From assembly GCA_964466465.1 (NCBI GenBank), contig CAYXNJ010000019.1:1-40667 (forward strand): a stretch of 40,667 nt of DNA, written 5' to 3'. The notes beneath the pieces are model-generated. The model had not been told where the DNA came from. It saw only the letters and a list, made by a program, of their open reading frames with translations, and ran no database searches. Of the stretch, positions 1-8,774 are shown piece by piece. The stretch comes from Sulfurospirillum sp964466465 (lineage in GTDB: Bacteria; Campylobacterota; Campylobacteria; Campylobacterales; Sulfurospirillaceae). Numbering within the stretch: the stretch's first letter is position 1; every line of letters starts with the position of its first letter. A program made the position numbers and the translations under genes.

Positions 1-1
1 C

Positions 2-193
2 GTTTTGATGTCGTTTTTTATGACACTGTTGCTGTCATTTAAGAGCACCTTTATTAATATTGGTTTAGTAGAGGATTTTTTAGTGCGCTGGTTGGGGGCC
101 TTTTGGAGGGCTTATATTATCGCGTTTCCTTCTGTTTTAACGGTTGTGCCTATTGTGCGTAAAATCGTTAAAAAATTGGTTGCAGAGCATTGA
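2..193 (+). CDS. DUF2798 family small membrane protein (5' partial)
   Basis: The reading frame is open to the left window edge, so the N-terminus is missing; a codon precedes the first possible start at 5. What remains (about 63 residues) has two hydrophobic segments. The phrases INIGLVEDFLVRWL and AFPSVLTVVPIVRKIVKKLV match the C-terminal half of DUF2798 proteins, small two-helix inner-membrane proteins of unknown function. The stop at 191-193 is one base from the end of the convergent DUF155 gene, with no room for a separate terminator. Family assignment comes from recognised sequence pattern; function is unknown. Confidence 0.6.
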   Translation, partial: VLMSFFMTLLLSFKSTFINIGLVEDFLVRWLGAFWRAYIIAFPSVLTVVPIVRKIVKKLVAEH

Positions 194-194
194 C

Positions 195-986
195 TCAATG
201 TTTAAAAAACTCTATAAGTCCCATCACGATTTCAAAGCCAATGAGTCCTATGATGATCCACTCTAAAAACTCACTGTGTTTGTGATTGAAAAGATCCAGT
301 GCCATGCTGATGTCATCTTTGAGGTTGGTGAGTTTATGTTCGACAATCTCAAAGCGATCTTTGAGCTCTAGGATGGATGAAAGTCTGTTGTAGAGCTTTT
401 CTGCTTCTTCATTGTCCCACAAAATGTTCGGTTTATCGAGCAAAAACAGATCACTGACCATGCCATGCTGAATGGCAGTGAGATTGCGTGCAAATTCGAT
501 AAGCTTGGAGCGTTTCAGCAGTGAATAACTCTGTGTGAGATCAAGAAGTTGTTGGCTCTTTTCAAAATGTGCACTCAGGTCTTGTTCGTACTTTTCGAGT
601 CCAACACTTTGCGAGACAACAAGGGCGATGATGATGAGGTAGAGCGAGAGCGGCTCTTTGAGTATAATCTGCTCATTGCTGACTTTACACGTGATTTCCA
701 AATTTGGGTCAATAAGAATGGGATAATCTTGGAAAATGTAACGTTGCTCTAAAAACGAGGCATCTTTTACGCCTAGTTTCATCAATGCTTGGTGCATCGC
801 TTCTTTTTCCCAGTTGATGAAGGTGAGGACGTTAAACTGCGTATAGACCAAAAACGTTTCACGATACTGGTGATAAAAGGCTTTTTCAATCCCTTTTTTA
901 AACGAACAATCCAGCAATGCTTCTATCTCATGTTTGGCAAAAGGAGAAGGCAATGAGATGGAGATAAGTGAAAATGATGTAGCCAT
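195..986 (-). CDS. RMD1/YagE family (DUF155) protein
   Basis: A 263-residue protein. The body is soluble and rich in charged helices; a single hydrophobic C-terminal helix (EFLEWIIIGLIGFEIVMGLI) lies next to a short basic tail, the usual layout of the RMD1/YagE (DUF155) family, whose members are tail-anchored. Bacterial members have no settled function; mitochondrial relatives (RMND1) support translation. The ATG at 986 is preceded by AAGGAG six bases upstream, which fixes the start. It is transcribed away from the TolC operon, sharing a 112-bp divergent intergenic region, and converges on the DUF2798 gene. Confidence 0.75.
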   Translation of the reverse strand: MATSFSLISISLPSPFAKHEIEALLDCSFKKGIEKAFYHQYRETFLVYTQFNVLTFINWEKEAMHQALMKLGVKDASFLEQRYIFQDYPILIDPNLEITCKVSNEQIILKEPLSLYLIIIALVVSQSVGLEKYEQDLSAHFEKSQQLLDLTQSYSLLKRSKLIEFARNLTAIQHGMVSDLFLLDKPNILWDNEEAEKLYNRLSSILELKDRFEIVEHKLTNLKDDISMALDLFNHKHSEFLEWIIIGLIGFEIVMGLIEFFKH

Positions 987-1098
987 GTAAAACTCCTTAT
1001 ATCACAATTATACACCCAAATAAAAACGAAAGCGTTACATGAAAAGAAGCATTAACAAATTCATGCTAATATTAACGTAATAAAAAATAAGGATACCA

Positions 1099-2457
1099 AT
1101 GCGTTTAAGCCTTATAGGATGTATGGTGTTTTGTATGGCATCGGTGCTGTTGGCAGATGATTTTGATCCACTCGATACCAAATCGCTTTTGAGCAAACAA
1201 CAAGCAACCTTTGTGACATGCACAACAACCGATCTGAGCAAGTCTTTAACTCTTTCCGATGTCGTTATGGCGGCATTGTGTAATAATCCTCAAACGAAAA
1301 TTGCATGGCAAACATCGCTCTACCAAGCCGCGCAAGTTGGGGTGAGTCAAAGTGCTTACCTTCCAACACTCAGCGCTTCAGGCTCTTTGCTTAAGAGTGA
1401 AGGCAGTGAAACCAAAAGTGGCAATCAAGAAAATATTAGCATCACACTTTCGTATTTGTTGTATGACTTTGGGAAGCGTGATGCGACTTATGAGAATGCA
1501 AGACGTCTTTTGGATGTAGCGCTTTTTTCTGAAAACAACACCATTCAGAGTGTGTTTCTCTCTGCCATTCAAGCGTACTACACACTGTTTGGCTCCAACG
1601 CCTCATTAGAAGCAAGCCTTGAAGCAGAGCGCTCGGCATTGGCAAGTTTAAATGCTGCTAAAACACGCTATTCTGTGGGCACTGCAACACCTGCTGATAC
1701 GCTTCAAGCGCAAACAGCGTACTCACAAGCGATGTTAAACCGCATTCAAGCAGAAGGAAGTGTCAAAAGCGCGCAAGGCGAACTTGCAAGCGTGTTAGGA
1801 CTAATGCCAGATACGACGATCCAACTACAAACACCACAGCTTTCTTTACCGAGTGCGTTGTTTGAAAGTAATGTTAAAGCCTTAATGGAAGAAGCAGGGC
1901 GCCTTCGCCCAGACCTTATGGCTGCAAGTGCGAAAATCAAAGCAGCTGAGGCGAGTGTGAAAGCCGCTAAAGCAGAACATCTGCCTTCATTTTCGCTCTC
2001 TTCTACCACAGGACATACCGATACGGTGTTTAACACTTCTCAAAGAACATCTAGTATAGGGCTTTATGTGAGTATTCCGATATTTACGGGGTTCAATACC
2101 AAATACAAAGTCCAAGCAGCACAGCAACAACTCAAAATCAATGAAGCAGAGTATGAAAAGCTCTCCCAAGAAGCAAGCTTGGAAGTCTATAAAACCTATC
2201 AAACGTTAGTCAGTGAAACACAAGCGACACGTACCAGTGCCGATTTGGTAGCCAGTGCTCAAGCTTCATATGACTTAGCACTTGGTAGGTATAAAGCAGG
2301 TGTGGGAACCATACTCGATCTTTTAAGTGCTCAAAGTGCGCTTGCCAGTGCCAAACAGCAACATATCCAGTCACTCTATAACTGGTACATCACCAAAGCG
2401 AGCCTCGCAAAAGCGATGGGCACGCTTGATTTTTCAACGATAAAAGGACAACCATGA
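1099..2457 (+). CDS. TolC family outer membrane efflux protein
   Basis: A 452-residue protein with a cleavable signal peptide (hydrophobic stretch to about residue 19, likely cut after VLLA before DDFDP). The mature part shows two related halves of long Ala/Gln/Ser-rich helices. Typical TolC phrases include ARTRYSVGTAT-like KTRYSVGTATPAD, LRPDLMAA, SIPIFTGF and LALGRYKAGVGTILDLL. It should form the trimeric outer-membrane channel of a tripartite exporter. It is the first gene of a four-gene operon; its stop overlaps the adaptor start by four bases (ATGA at 2454). AAGGA lies five bases before the ATG. Substrate cannot be told from sequence. Confidence 0.9.
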   Translation: MRLSLIGCMVFCMASVLLADDFDPLDTKSLLSKQQATFVTCTTTDLSKSLTLSDVVMAALCNNPQTKIAWQTSLYQAAQVGVSQSAYLPTLSASGSLLKSEGSETKSGNQENISITLSYLLYDFGKRDATYENARRLLDVALFSENNTIQSVFLSAIQAYYTLFGSNASLEASLEAERSALASLNAAKTRYSVGTATPADTLQAQTAYSQAMLNRIQAEGSVKSAQGELASVLGLMPDTTIQLQTPQLSLPSALFESNVKALMEEAGRLRPDLMAASAKIKAAEASVKAAKAEHLPSFSLSSTTGHTDTVFNTSQRTSSIGLYVSIPIFTGFNTKYKVQAAQQQLKINEAEYEKLSQEASLEVYKTYQTLVSETQATRTSADLVASAQASYDLALGRYKAGVGTILDLLSAQSALASAKQQHIQSLYNWYITKASLAKAMGTLDFSTIKGQP

Positions 2458-3638
2458 GTTTTTTAACGAAGATACTTTTTCATAAATTTACTATTTTCAT
2501 TGTTTTGATAGCTCTTGGCGTTGGCGGGTACTATGGTTGGTTGCACTACACAAAGCCTCCATTGGAAGCAAAGTATAAATTTCATACCTTAGAAATGGGT
2601 GATGTTACGCAAAGTGTCGCAGCCAATGGTACGCTGAACCCTTTAGTGCTTGTTACGGTAGGTACACAAGTCTCGGGTAAAGTGATTAAACTTTATGTGG
2701 ATTTTAATGACAGGGTTGAAGAGGGACAAATACTTGCCGAACTTGACCCTGCACTTCTTGACGCACAAGCCGCACAAAGTGCCGCCAATGTTAAAAGTGC
2801 GGAAGCAACTTTAGAGCTTGCCATTGCCAATGAAAAACGCTCACGCGAACTGTTTTCCAAAGAGTACATCTCAAAACAAGAACTAGATGCCAGTGTGCAA
2901 GCCTTAAAATCAGCGCGTGCGGCGCTGGATTTAGCGCGTGCACAGTCTCAAAAAGATAGAACCAATCAAGGCTATACCATCATTCGCTCTCCTGTTTCTG
3001 GTGTTGTGGTTGATAGACAAATCGATGTGGGGCAAACGGTAGCAGCGAGTTTATCAGCACCTGTTCTTTTTAAAATTGCACAAGATTTAAGGCAGATGCA
3101 GATTGACTCAAACTTTGCCGAAGCCGACATTGGGCGCATCAAAGTAGGGCAAAATGTTAACTTTGCCGTAGATGCCTTCCCCAATATAGCATTTAGTGGC
3201 GTTGTCAAACAAGTGAGACTCAATGCCACAACCGTTTCCAATGTTGTCACTTACGATGTGGTTGTTAAAGTGGAAAATCCCGATGAAATTCTCATCCCTG
3301 GCATGACCGCGTATGTCAATGTCATCATTGCAGAGAAGAAAAATGTTTTACTTATTCCCAATGCGGCACTTCGCTATAAGCCAACGATGCCTCAGGGTAA
3401 AGATAAGCCTAGTGAATTAAAGCCTAAAAAAGAGAAAAAAGAGAGCAATAGCGCGACCGTATTCGTTCTTGAAAATGGTGTGCCAAAGCCTATTAAAGTG
3501 GGTATTGGTATTTCGGACAACCGTTTTACAGAGATTGTGACTGATGAGATTAAAGCAGGCGATAAAATCATTGTTGAAGAGGTCAAAAATAACGCCAATG
3601 GCTCTAAAAATTCACCACCACCGATGAGACCATTTTAA
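2454..3638 (+). CDS. Periplasmic adaptor (membrane fusion) subunit, MacA-type
   Basis: A 394-residue HlyD/MacA-type membrane fusion protein. An N-terminal membrane anchor (residues about 11-27) is followed by a barrel-sandwich hybrid/lipoyl half (VTVGTQVSGKVIKLYVDFND), an Ala-rich coiled-coil hairpin (about 95-165), the second lipoyl half (TIIRSPVSGVVVDRQIDVGQTV) and beta-barrel domains (FPNIAFSGVVKQVRL, IPGMTAYVNVII). A Lys/Glu-rich insertion (about 316-335) interrupts the C-terminal domain. It should bridge the MacB-type permease and the TolC channel. It overlaps TolC by four bases and the next gene by one (TAATG at 3636-3640), indicating translational coupling. Confidence 0.9.
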   Translation: MSFLTKILFHKFTIFIVLIALGVGGYYGWLHYTKPPLEAKYKFHTLEMGDVTQSVAANGTLNPLVLVTVGTQVSGKVIKLYVDFNDRVEEGQILAELDPALLDAQAAQSAANVKSAEATLELAIANEKRSRELFSKEYISKQELDASVQALKSARAALDLARAQSQKDRTNQGYTIIRSPVSGVVVDRQIDVGQTVAASLSAPVLFKIAQDLRQMQIDSNFAEADIGRIKVGQNVNFAVDAFPNIAFSGVVKQVRLNATTVSNVVTYDVVVKVENPDEILIPGMTAYVNVIIAEKKNVLLIPNAALRYKPTMPQGKDKPSELKPKKEKKESNSATVFVLENGVPKPIKVGIGISDNRFTEIVTDEIKAGDKIIVEEVKNNANGSKNSPPPMRPF

Positions 3639-4348
3639 TGGAAGAGATCATTAAAATAACCAATTTGACGAAAAACTACTATACCGATGCAGGTGAAGTA
3701 TGTGTGCTCAAAGGGGTGGATATTACGATTGAAAGTGGAGAATTTGTAGCGATTATGGGGCCTTCTGGTTCAGGTAAATCGACTTTTATGAATATTCTTG
3801 GGTGTCTTGATAAGATGACCTCTGGGAGTTATTTTCTAGGAGGAGAGAATACTGCAAATCTGAGCAGAGACAAACTTGCAGAATTACGTAACCACCTCAT
3901 TGGCTTTGTCTTTCAAGGCTTTAATCTTATCCCTAGACAAAATCTCATCGACAATGTTGCTTTGCCTCTTGTGTATGCAGGAATGAGTGCAAGTGAACGT
4001 AAAAATCGAGCGAAAGAGATACTCAAAAGTGTAGGGCTTGAAGCGTTTGGAACTTATCTTCCCAATCAAATTTCAGGCGGACAACAACAGCGTGTTGCCA
4101 TTGCAAGAGCATTAGTTAATCGTCCAAAGCTCATTCTTGCCGATGAACCTACGGGAAACTTAGATACTAAAACAAGCCAAGAGATTATGCAATTATTTTG
4201 TGATCTTAATGAAAAAGAGGGCATTACCATTGTCCTCGTCACCCATGAGCCCGACATTGCGGCGTATGCCAAACGCCTTGTGAATTTTGTGGATGGAAAA
4301 ATTCAACACGATGGGCCAACGCATCTTCATATAAAAGAGCCAGCATGA
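3638..4348 (+). CDS. ABC transporter ATP-binding protein, MacB/LolD type
   Basis: A 236-residue nucleotide-binding domain with every hallmark: Walker A GPSGSGKST, Q-loop GFVFQGFNL, signature ISGGQQQR, Walker B LILADEPTGNLD and H-loop LVTHEP. Sequence style is that of the LolD/MacB group, which drives mechanotransmission-type transporters. In E. coli MacB this domain is fused to the permease; here it is a separate gene whose stop overlaps the permease start by four bases (ATGA at 4345). It powers the export system with its three neighbours. Confidence 0.92.
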   Translation: MEEIIKITNLTKNYYTDAGEVCVLKGVDITIESGEFVAIMGPSGSGKSTFMNILGCLDKMTSGSYFLGGENTANLSRDKLAELRNHLIGFVFQGFNLIPRQNLIDNVALPLVYAGMSASERKNRAKEILKSVGLEAFGTYLPNQISGGQQQRVAIARALVNRPKLILADEPTGNLDTKTSQEIMQLFCDLNEKEGITIVLVTHEPDIAAYAKRLVNFVDGKIQHDGPTHLHIKEPA

Positions 4349-5565
4349 GTTTGGCTATGTTGTTTGAAGCATGGCGCGCGATGGGTGCCAATAGGCTTAG
4401 AACTTTTTTAACGATGCTGGGTATGGTCATCGGAGTAGGCGCTGTTATCGTCATGTCAGCCATAGGAGCGGGTACGCAAGCCAAAGTCAAAGAGTCCATC
4501 GCTTCGATGGGAAGTAACCTTCTCATTGTTCTTGCAGGCTCGATGACATCAGGAGGTGTCAGGCTTGGCAGTGGAGGGGTTCAAACCCTCACCATCGCGG
4601 ATGCGTCTGCTATGGAAGAGTTAGAGAGTATTTCAGCGACAGCTCCCACATCCTCAGGTTCAGCTCAACTCATTTACCAGTCTGCTAACTGGTCAACACA
4701 AGTCACGGGAACGACACCTTCATACTTTCAAGTGCGCGATTGGGAGATCGAGAGTGGCTATCCATTTATGGACTCTGATGTGCGAGGAGCGACACGTGTT
4801 GTAGTTCTTGGAAAAACCATCGCGCAAAATCTTTTTGGCGATGAAGAAGCTGTTGGCAAGACGATTCGTATTAAAAATAGCCCCTATTTGGTGGTAGGTG
4901 TGCTGGCTAAAAAAGGGCAGAGCTTAGATGGTAGAGACCAAGACGACACAGCCATAGTACCTATAACCACAGCGCAAACAAAACTGTTCGGTAGTCAATT
5001 TAAAGGCTCTGTGCGTTTTATCATGGTTGAAGCCGCTTCTGAGAGTGTGATGGATAAAGCAGAAGAAGAGATAGCTCAACTGTTACGACAGCGCCATAAA
5101 TTACGTGAAAATGCAGAAGATGACTTTACGATAAGAAACCTTACCGCCCTTGCCAATACGGCAGCAGAAACGACGAAAGCTATGTCTTTAATGCTTGCAG
5201 CCATTGCTTCTATTTCACTCTTAGTCGGAGGTATTGGTATTATGAATATTATGCTTGTCTCTGTGACTGAGCGAACACGTGAAATTGGCATACGTATCGC
5301 TATTGGTGCAAAACAACGCCATATTTTAGTGCAGTTTTTACTTGAAGCCTTGATGATTTCTATCATTGGTTGTTTGATTGGTGTGTGTGTGGGAGTGGGC
5401 GGTGCGCTATTGGTTCAAAAATTCTTTTCGATTAGCGTTGCTATTACGCAAAGCTCTATCATGATCTCTTTTTTAGTAGCAACAGGCGTGGGAGTCTTTT
5501 TTGGATTTTACCCTGCGCGAAAAGCGGCTAATTTAGAGCCTATTGAGGCGTTACGCTATCAATAA
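4345..5565 (+). CDS. MacB-type ABC transporter permease (FtsX family)
   Basis: A 406-residue type VII ABC permease. One N-terminal helix (residues about 17-45, FLTMLGMVIGVGAVIVMSAIG) is followed by a large periplasmic MacB-PCD domain (about 50-260) and a C-terminal FtsX domain with three helices. The latter contains GGIGIMNIMLVSVTERTREIG and the coupling phrase IRIAIGAKQRHILVQFLLEA. Without the ATPase domain it is about 60% of E. coli MacB length, complementing the separate ATPase upstream. It is the last gene of the operon; a new promoter (TATAAT at 5572-5577) follows for proC. Probable cargo: lipopeptides, macrolides or secreted peptides (inference). Confidence 0.9.
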   Translation: MSLAMLFEAWRAMGANRLRTFLTMLGMVIGVGAVIVMSAIGAGTQAKVKESIASMGSNLLIVLAGSMTSGGVRLGSGGVQTLTIADASAMEELESISATAPTSSGSAQLIYQSANWSTQVTGTTPSYFQVRDWEIESGYPFMDSDVRGATRVVVLGKTIAQNLFGDEEAVGKTIRIKNSPYLVVGVLAKKGQSLDGRDQDDTAIVPITTAQTKLFGSQFKGSVRFIMVEAASESVMDKAEEEIAQLLRQRHKLRENAEDDFTIRNLTALANTAAETTKAMSLMLAAIASISLLVGGIGIMNIMLVSVTERTREIGIRIAIGAKQRHILVQFLLEALMISIIGCLIGVCVGVGGALLVQKFFSISVAITQSSIMISFLVATGVGVFFGFYPARKAANLEPIEALRYQ

Positions 5566-5571
5566 TTGCGC

Positions 5572-5577
5572 TATAAT
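5572..5577 (+). promoter_or_regulatory. Candidate -10 box for proC
   Basis: A consensus TATAAT sits in the 38-bp gap between the permease stop and proC, in the context TTGCGCTATAATTC. It gives a leader of about 20 bases. No clear -35 is seen, as usual for Campylobacterota sigma-70 promoters. Confidence 0.5.
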
Positions 5578-5603
5578 TCTTCAAAATTAGCATAGGAATG
5601 TCA

Positions 5604-6350
5604 ATGAAGTTACTTTTAATTGGTGCGGGGAATATGGGCGGAGCAATGCTTCAAGGCTTGCATGTGAAAGATATTACCGTTGTAGAGGCATACCCTCCAA
5701 GAGTAGAAGAGTTACAGGCACTCTATCCGAGTATTAAAATCGTGAGCGAAATTCCTTCATTGGAAGGGTATATTGTTATTCTAGCGATCAAACCTCAGTC
5801 GTTTGGAACACTACACACCAAAGGCATTGCAGAGGGTGTGATTTCTATTATGGCGGGTGTGAGTTTGGAAAAACTGAAATCTGGCATTATGGCAAAGCAT
5901 TATATTCGCTCTATGCCTAATATGGCGGCATTGGTACGCAAATCTGCAACATCGTTGTGTGGGGATGAGGCACTTAAAGATGAAGCGATGGATATACTAA
6001 GCTCTATTGGCCGTTGTTTTTGGTTAGAGAGTGAAAAAGAGCTGGACATCGCAACAGGACTTTCAGGCTCTGCACCTGCATGGATCGCGCTGGTTGCTGA
6101 GGCACTCAGTGATGGCGCTGTCAATCTTGGCATGAAACGCGATATGACGTATCAATACGTCGCAACCTTGTTTGAAGGCGTTGGTGAAGTGCTCAAAACA
6201 GAACATCCCGCCATTCTTAAAGACAAGGTCATGTCACCAGCAGGAACAACAGCCGCAGGTTATGCAAAACTTGAAGAAGGTAAAGTAAGAGATAGTTTCA
6301 TCAAAGCGATGGAAGCATCGTATGAGAGAGCTAAGGGATTTTCAAAGTAG
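5604..6350 (+). CDS. proC: Pyrroline-5-carboxylate reductase
   Basis: About 248 residues. It catalyses the last step of proline synthesis, NAD(P)H-dependent reduction of 1-pyrroline-5-carboxylate. The N-terminal Rossmann motif is LLIGAGNMGGAML. The C-terminal dimer/active-site domain contains GLSGSAPAWIALVAEALSDGAV and the ProC signature region VMSPAGTTAAGYAKLEEG. Of two in-frame ATGs (5598 and 5604) the second is preferred: AGGA at 5594-5597 touches the first but is six bases from the second. The gene has its own candidate promoter and ends at a hairpin shared with the restriction gene facing it. Confidence 0.95.
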   Translation: MKLLLIGAGNMGGAMLQGLHVKDITVVEAYPPRVEELQALYPSIKIVSEIPSLEGYIVILAIKPQSFGTLHTKGIAEGVISIMAGVSLEKLKSGIMAKHYIRSMPNMAALVRKSATSLCGDEALKDEAMDILSSIGRCFWLESEKELDIATGLSGSAPAWIALVAEALSDGAVNLGMKRDMTYQYVATLFEGVGEVLKTEHPAILKDKVMSPAGTTAAGYAKLEEGKVRDSFIKAMEASYERAKGFSK

Positions 6351-6358
6351 TAAAAATA

Positions 6359-6385
6359 AAAGTGCTTGCATTCTACAAGCACTTT
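6359..6385. terminator. Hairpin terminator between convergent proC and restriction endonuclease genes
   Basis: Perfect 10-bp inverted repeat AAAGTGCTTG / CAAGCACTTT with a 7-base loop. Read on the minus strand it is followed by TTTTATTTTTA, a good U-tract, so it best terminates the restriction-modification transcript. On the plus strand the tail is weaker, but it may also stop proC. Confidence 0.7.
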
Positions 6386-6387
6386 GA

Positions 6388-7437
6388 CTATTTAAATCTA
6401 ATTTGTAGATTTAATTTGAAAAAGTATCTTTCGTTTTCTTTATATATATCAAACATTCCATAACGGCTTGAACTTGGACTCTCTAGTTTTATATTATCAA
6501 TTAAATATTTATCAACAATGTTTTTGTAATAGATTAAATCAAGTAAATATACTTTTCCCAACTTTGTTACAAGTATAATCCCTCCATTAACTTCATTGAT
6601 ACCATTCCATTTTTCACTTGCTCTCATACCAAATGTCACAGCATTTGCAAAATCACCTACTTTTTTTTCATAAAAGGTGTATTCGTCTTTATTTTTTGAG
6701 ATGAGAACTATTAGCTTTTTAATATCTTTCTCATTTTTTGAATACGATAAATAAAGTATATCAGCTAAAAAAATCCCTAAATTAGAATCTACTAATTTCA
6801 AGTTATAATCAAAAGTATCACTTTCTACTTTCTTAAAGTTAACTATGGCATTTTTTTGATTTAAAAAGGCACATCGATCTAGTAATTTATTTTTTGTATT
6901 GATGGTATTAGTCTTTTTCATAATGTCATCATCAATATTTGTTATTTCATAGATAAAATTTGTATGATTTGAAGCATTGAGCAGTGTCGCTGGAGCGCCT
7001 AAACTTGATTTGATGTTATATTTTAAATTGATAATTTTATTGAAATGACTCTCTAAAATATTAGCCTCCAAATCTCCTTTTACATTAGAAGCACCTTTTG
7101 GTTTTTGTCCATCAAATAAATTATCAACCAAAGGGGTGATTTCGTTGATTTCAAAAGAACCTTTTGCACTTTTATGAGCTAATATTTTATTAAGTAGCAT
7201 TTGATTTTGTTTAGAAATATAGCTCATAGGGTACTGGTTAGTGTCTCCACCATTCATTACTTTTGTAATATTGTGTGCTCCAATAAGGTATTTTTTTTCT
7301 GACAATATAATTTCTAAGATTCTAAAAACATTATTACTTATAGCTTCTAAATTTTCATTGACTATCACTAAATCTGGGTTTTCAAATAAATGTAAAAATG
7401 TATATAATTCTGACCATTCTCCTTTGTTAAAACCCAT
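6388..7437 (-). CDS. Type II restriction endonuclease, HpaII-like
   Basis: A 349-residue protein that starts MGFNKGEWSELYTFL. I recognise the GEWSELY opening, SLGAPATLLNASNHTNFIYEI in the middle and the C-terminal FFKLNLQIRF as conserved patterns of the HpaII restriction endonuclease family (358 residues in HpaII, site CCGG). Catalytic residues cannot be assigned with confidence by eye. It overlaps the methyltransferase stop by 11 bases, and AGAGGA lies eight bases upstream of its ATG. The linked cytosine-5 methyltransferase and the apparent absence of CCGG from the window support the assignment. Both genes are visibly more AT-rich than their neighbours, suggesting horizontal acquisition. Confidence 0.7.
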   Translation of the reverse strand: MGFNKGEWSELYTFLHLFENPDLVIVNENLEAISNNVFRILEIILSEKKYLIGAHNITKVMNGGDTNQYPMSYISKQNQMLLNKILAHKSAKGSFEINEITPLVDNLFDGQKPKGASNVKGDLEANILESHFNKIINLKYNIKSSLGAPATLLNASNHTNFIYEITNIDDDIMKKTNTINTKNKLLDRCAFLNQKNAIVNFKKVESDTFDYNLKLVDSNLGIFLADILYLSYSKNEKDIKKLIVLISKNKDEYTFYEKKVGDFANAVTFGMRASEKWNGINEVNGGIILVTKLGKVYLLDLIYYKNIVDKYLIDNIKLESPSSSRYGMFDIYKENERYFFKLNLQIRFK

Positions 7438-8593
7438 TTTTTAAATCCTCTAATGTTTCATAAATATAGTGTGCTAATGCTTCAATCACAGGAATAGAAA
7501 CACTATTTCCTAATTGTTTATATTGTTGAGTTTCACTGACTGCTTTGGGAAATGAAAAGGTATCAATCCCATTTTTTACAAAAGCGTAGTCTTTAAATCC
7601 TTGAAGCCTTGCCCATTCTGTTGGGGTCATGACTCGTATGCCTTGATTATTTATGGGGGTTTGTTTGCTTCCAAACATTTGACCATAATATTCTGGTTTC
7701 TCTTGTAGAATTAAATTTCGCTCTTTTCCACTACCACCCGTTGCTAAAATAGTATTTGCAATGGGTTTTTCTCCGATATTGACTATCTGAAATCCAAAAC
7801 CATTGCCTTTAGCTTGATGACTTTCTTTATGTTTTTCAAGTGTTTTGATATATTGTTCTGATAGATAATATTTTGCAGATACATTGTTTTCTAACACATC
7901 ATTTAGGTTTTTAAAAATGGTTTTATTACTTTCATGTGGTAGAGGTTTTATAATATAATTTGGTGGCAAAATCTTATGTTCAAAACCAACGATATACGTT
8001 CTAACCCTTTTTTGTGGTAATCCAAAATTAACTGTTTTTCTAAGAAATGCTTCTGAATTATATGTTAGCCTACCATTATCTTCTATTACTCCAACAACCT
8101 TATAGCCTAATTCTTTCACTAATGTATCAATAATAATTTGAAATGTTTTACCTTTGTCATGCCTAAAAAGTCCTTCAACATTTTCAAGTAAAAAAGCTTT
8201 TGGTTTGGTCTCTTTTAAAATATCGGCTACATGAAAAAACAGTGTTCCTCGGGTAGTATCTTGAAAGCCTTTTTTTTCTCCCGCTATAGAAAAGGATTGG
8301 CACGGAAATCCTGCAAGCAAAATATCGTAATTAGTTTTTTTGATTTTTTCTTTAAATCCTTCACTGGTTACATCATTAGATGGATTTTCACCATATAAAT
8401 GCTCATATGTCATACAAGCATACTTATCAATTTCAGCAGATAGAACATTTTTAAAGCTATGTGTGAGTTCAAATCCTTTCCTAATACCACCAATACCACA
8501 AAATAAATCAACAGTTTTATAGATTGGTTTATCTTGTATATTTTTTTGTGTAACAGATGTATGATTTGATATCTTTTGCATAGTGCGAGTCAT
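7427..8593 (-). CDS. DNA (cytosine-5-)-methyltransferase of a type II restriction-modification system
   Basis: A 388-residue C5 methyltransferase with its motifs in order: I VDLFCGIGGIRKGFE (SAM binding, from residue 28), IV GFPCQSFS with catalytic Cys98, VI ENVEG (Glu137), VIII QKRVRTYIVGF, a target-recognition region (about 230-310), IX RVMTPTEWARLQGF and X QLGNSVSIPV. It methylates the cytosine protecting DNA from the partner endonuclease. The linked HpaII-like enzyme suggests CCGG. AAGG lies seven bases before the ATG at 8593. The pair forms a two-gene operon with methyltransferase first, an order that lets protection precede cutting. Confidence 0.95.
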   Translation of the reverse strand: MTRTMQKISNHTSVTQKNIQDKPIYKTVDLFCGIGGIRKGFELTHSFKNVLSAEIDKYACMTYEHLYGENPSNDVTSEGFKEKIKKTNYDILLAGFPCQSFSIAGEKKGFQDTTRGTLFFHVADILKETKPKAFLLENVEGLFRHDKGKTFQIIIDTLVKELGYKVVGVIEDNGRLTYNSEAFLRKTVNFGLPQKRVRTYIVGFEHKILPPNYIIKPLPHESNKTIFKNLNDVLENNVSAKYYLSEQYIKTLEKHKESHQAKGNGFGFQIVNIGEKPIANTILATGGSGKERNLILQEKPEYYGQMFGSKQTPINNQGIRVMTPTEWARLQGFKDYAFVKNGIDTFSFPKAVSETQQYKQLGNSVSIPVIEALAHYIYETLEDLKNGF

Positions 8594-8774
8594 GTGAAAC
8601 CTTATATCTGAAATTACAGTAGATGAATGTTAAGTAAAAGTTTGAATTTTATATGTCATTATAACCAAAGAAGGTTTTGATTTTAAAAATATTTCAAATT
8701 GAAATTTAGAGCAAAATACAATAGGTGTAAAAGATTTAAGAGAGTATAAACTCTCATTAAATCCTAAAATCCTA
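8594..8774. other. AT-rich intergenic region upstream of the methyltransferase
   Basis: A 181-bp very AT-rich spacer between the carboxypeptidase stop and the methyltransferase start. It should hold the methyltransferase promoter, which I cannot place confidently. A short open frame across 8630-8911 on the minus strand overlaps the carboxypeptidase C-terminus and looks like chance coding. Confidence 0.5.
8740..8755 (-). terminator. Possible terminator of the carboxypeptidase gene
   Basis: Short inverted repeat GAGAGT-4-ACTCTC, 20 bases downstream of the carboxypeptidase stop, followed on the minus strand by TTAAATCTTTT. The stem is only 6 bp, so this is a weak candidate. Confidence 0.4.

Noticed and set aside
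1099..5565. A complete type I secretion system for a protein toxin
   Set aside because: The ATPase and permease are of MacB/LolD type, not HlyB type, and no RTX-like substrate gene is near; a MacAB-TolC-like exporter fits better.
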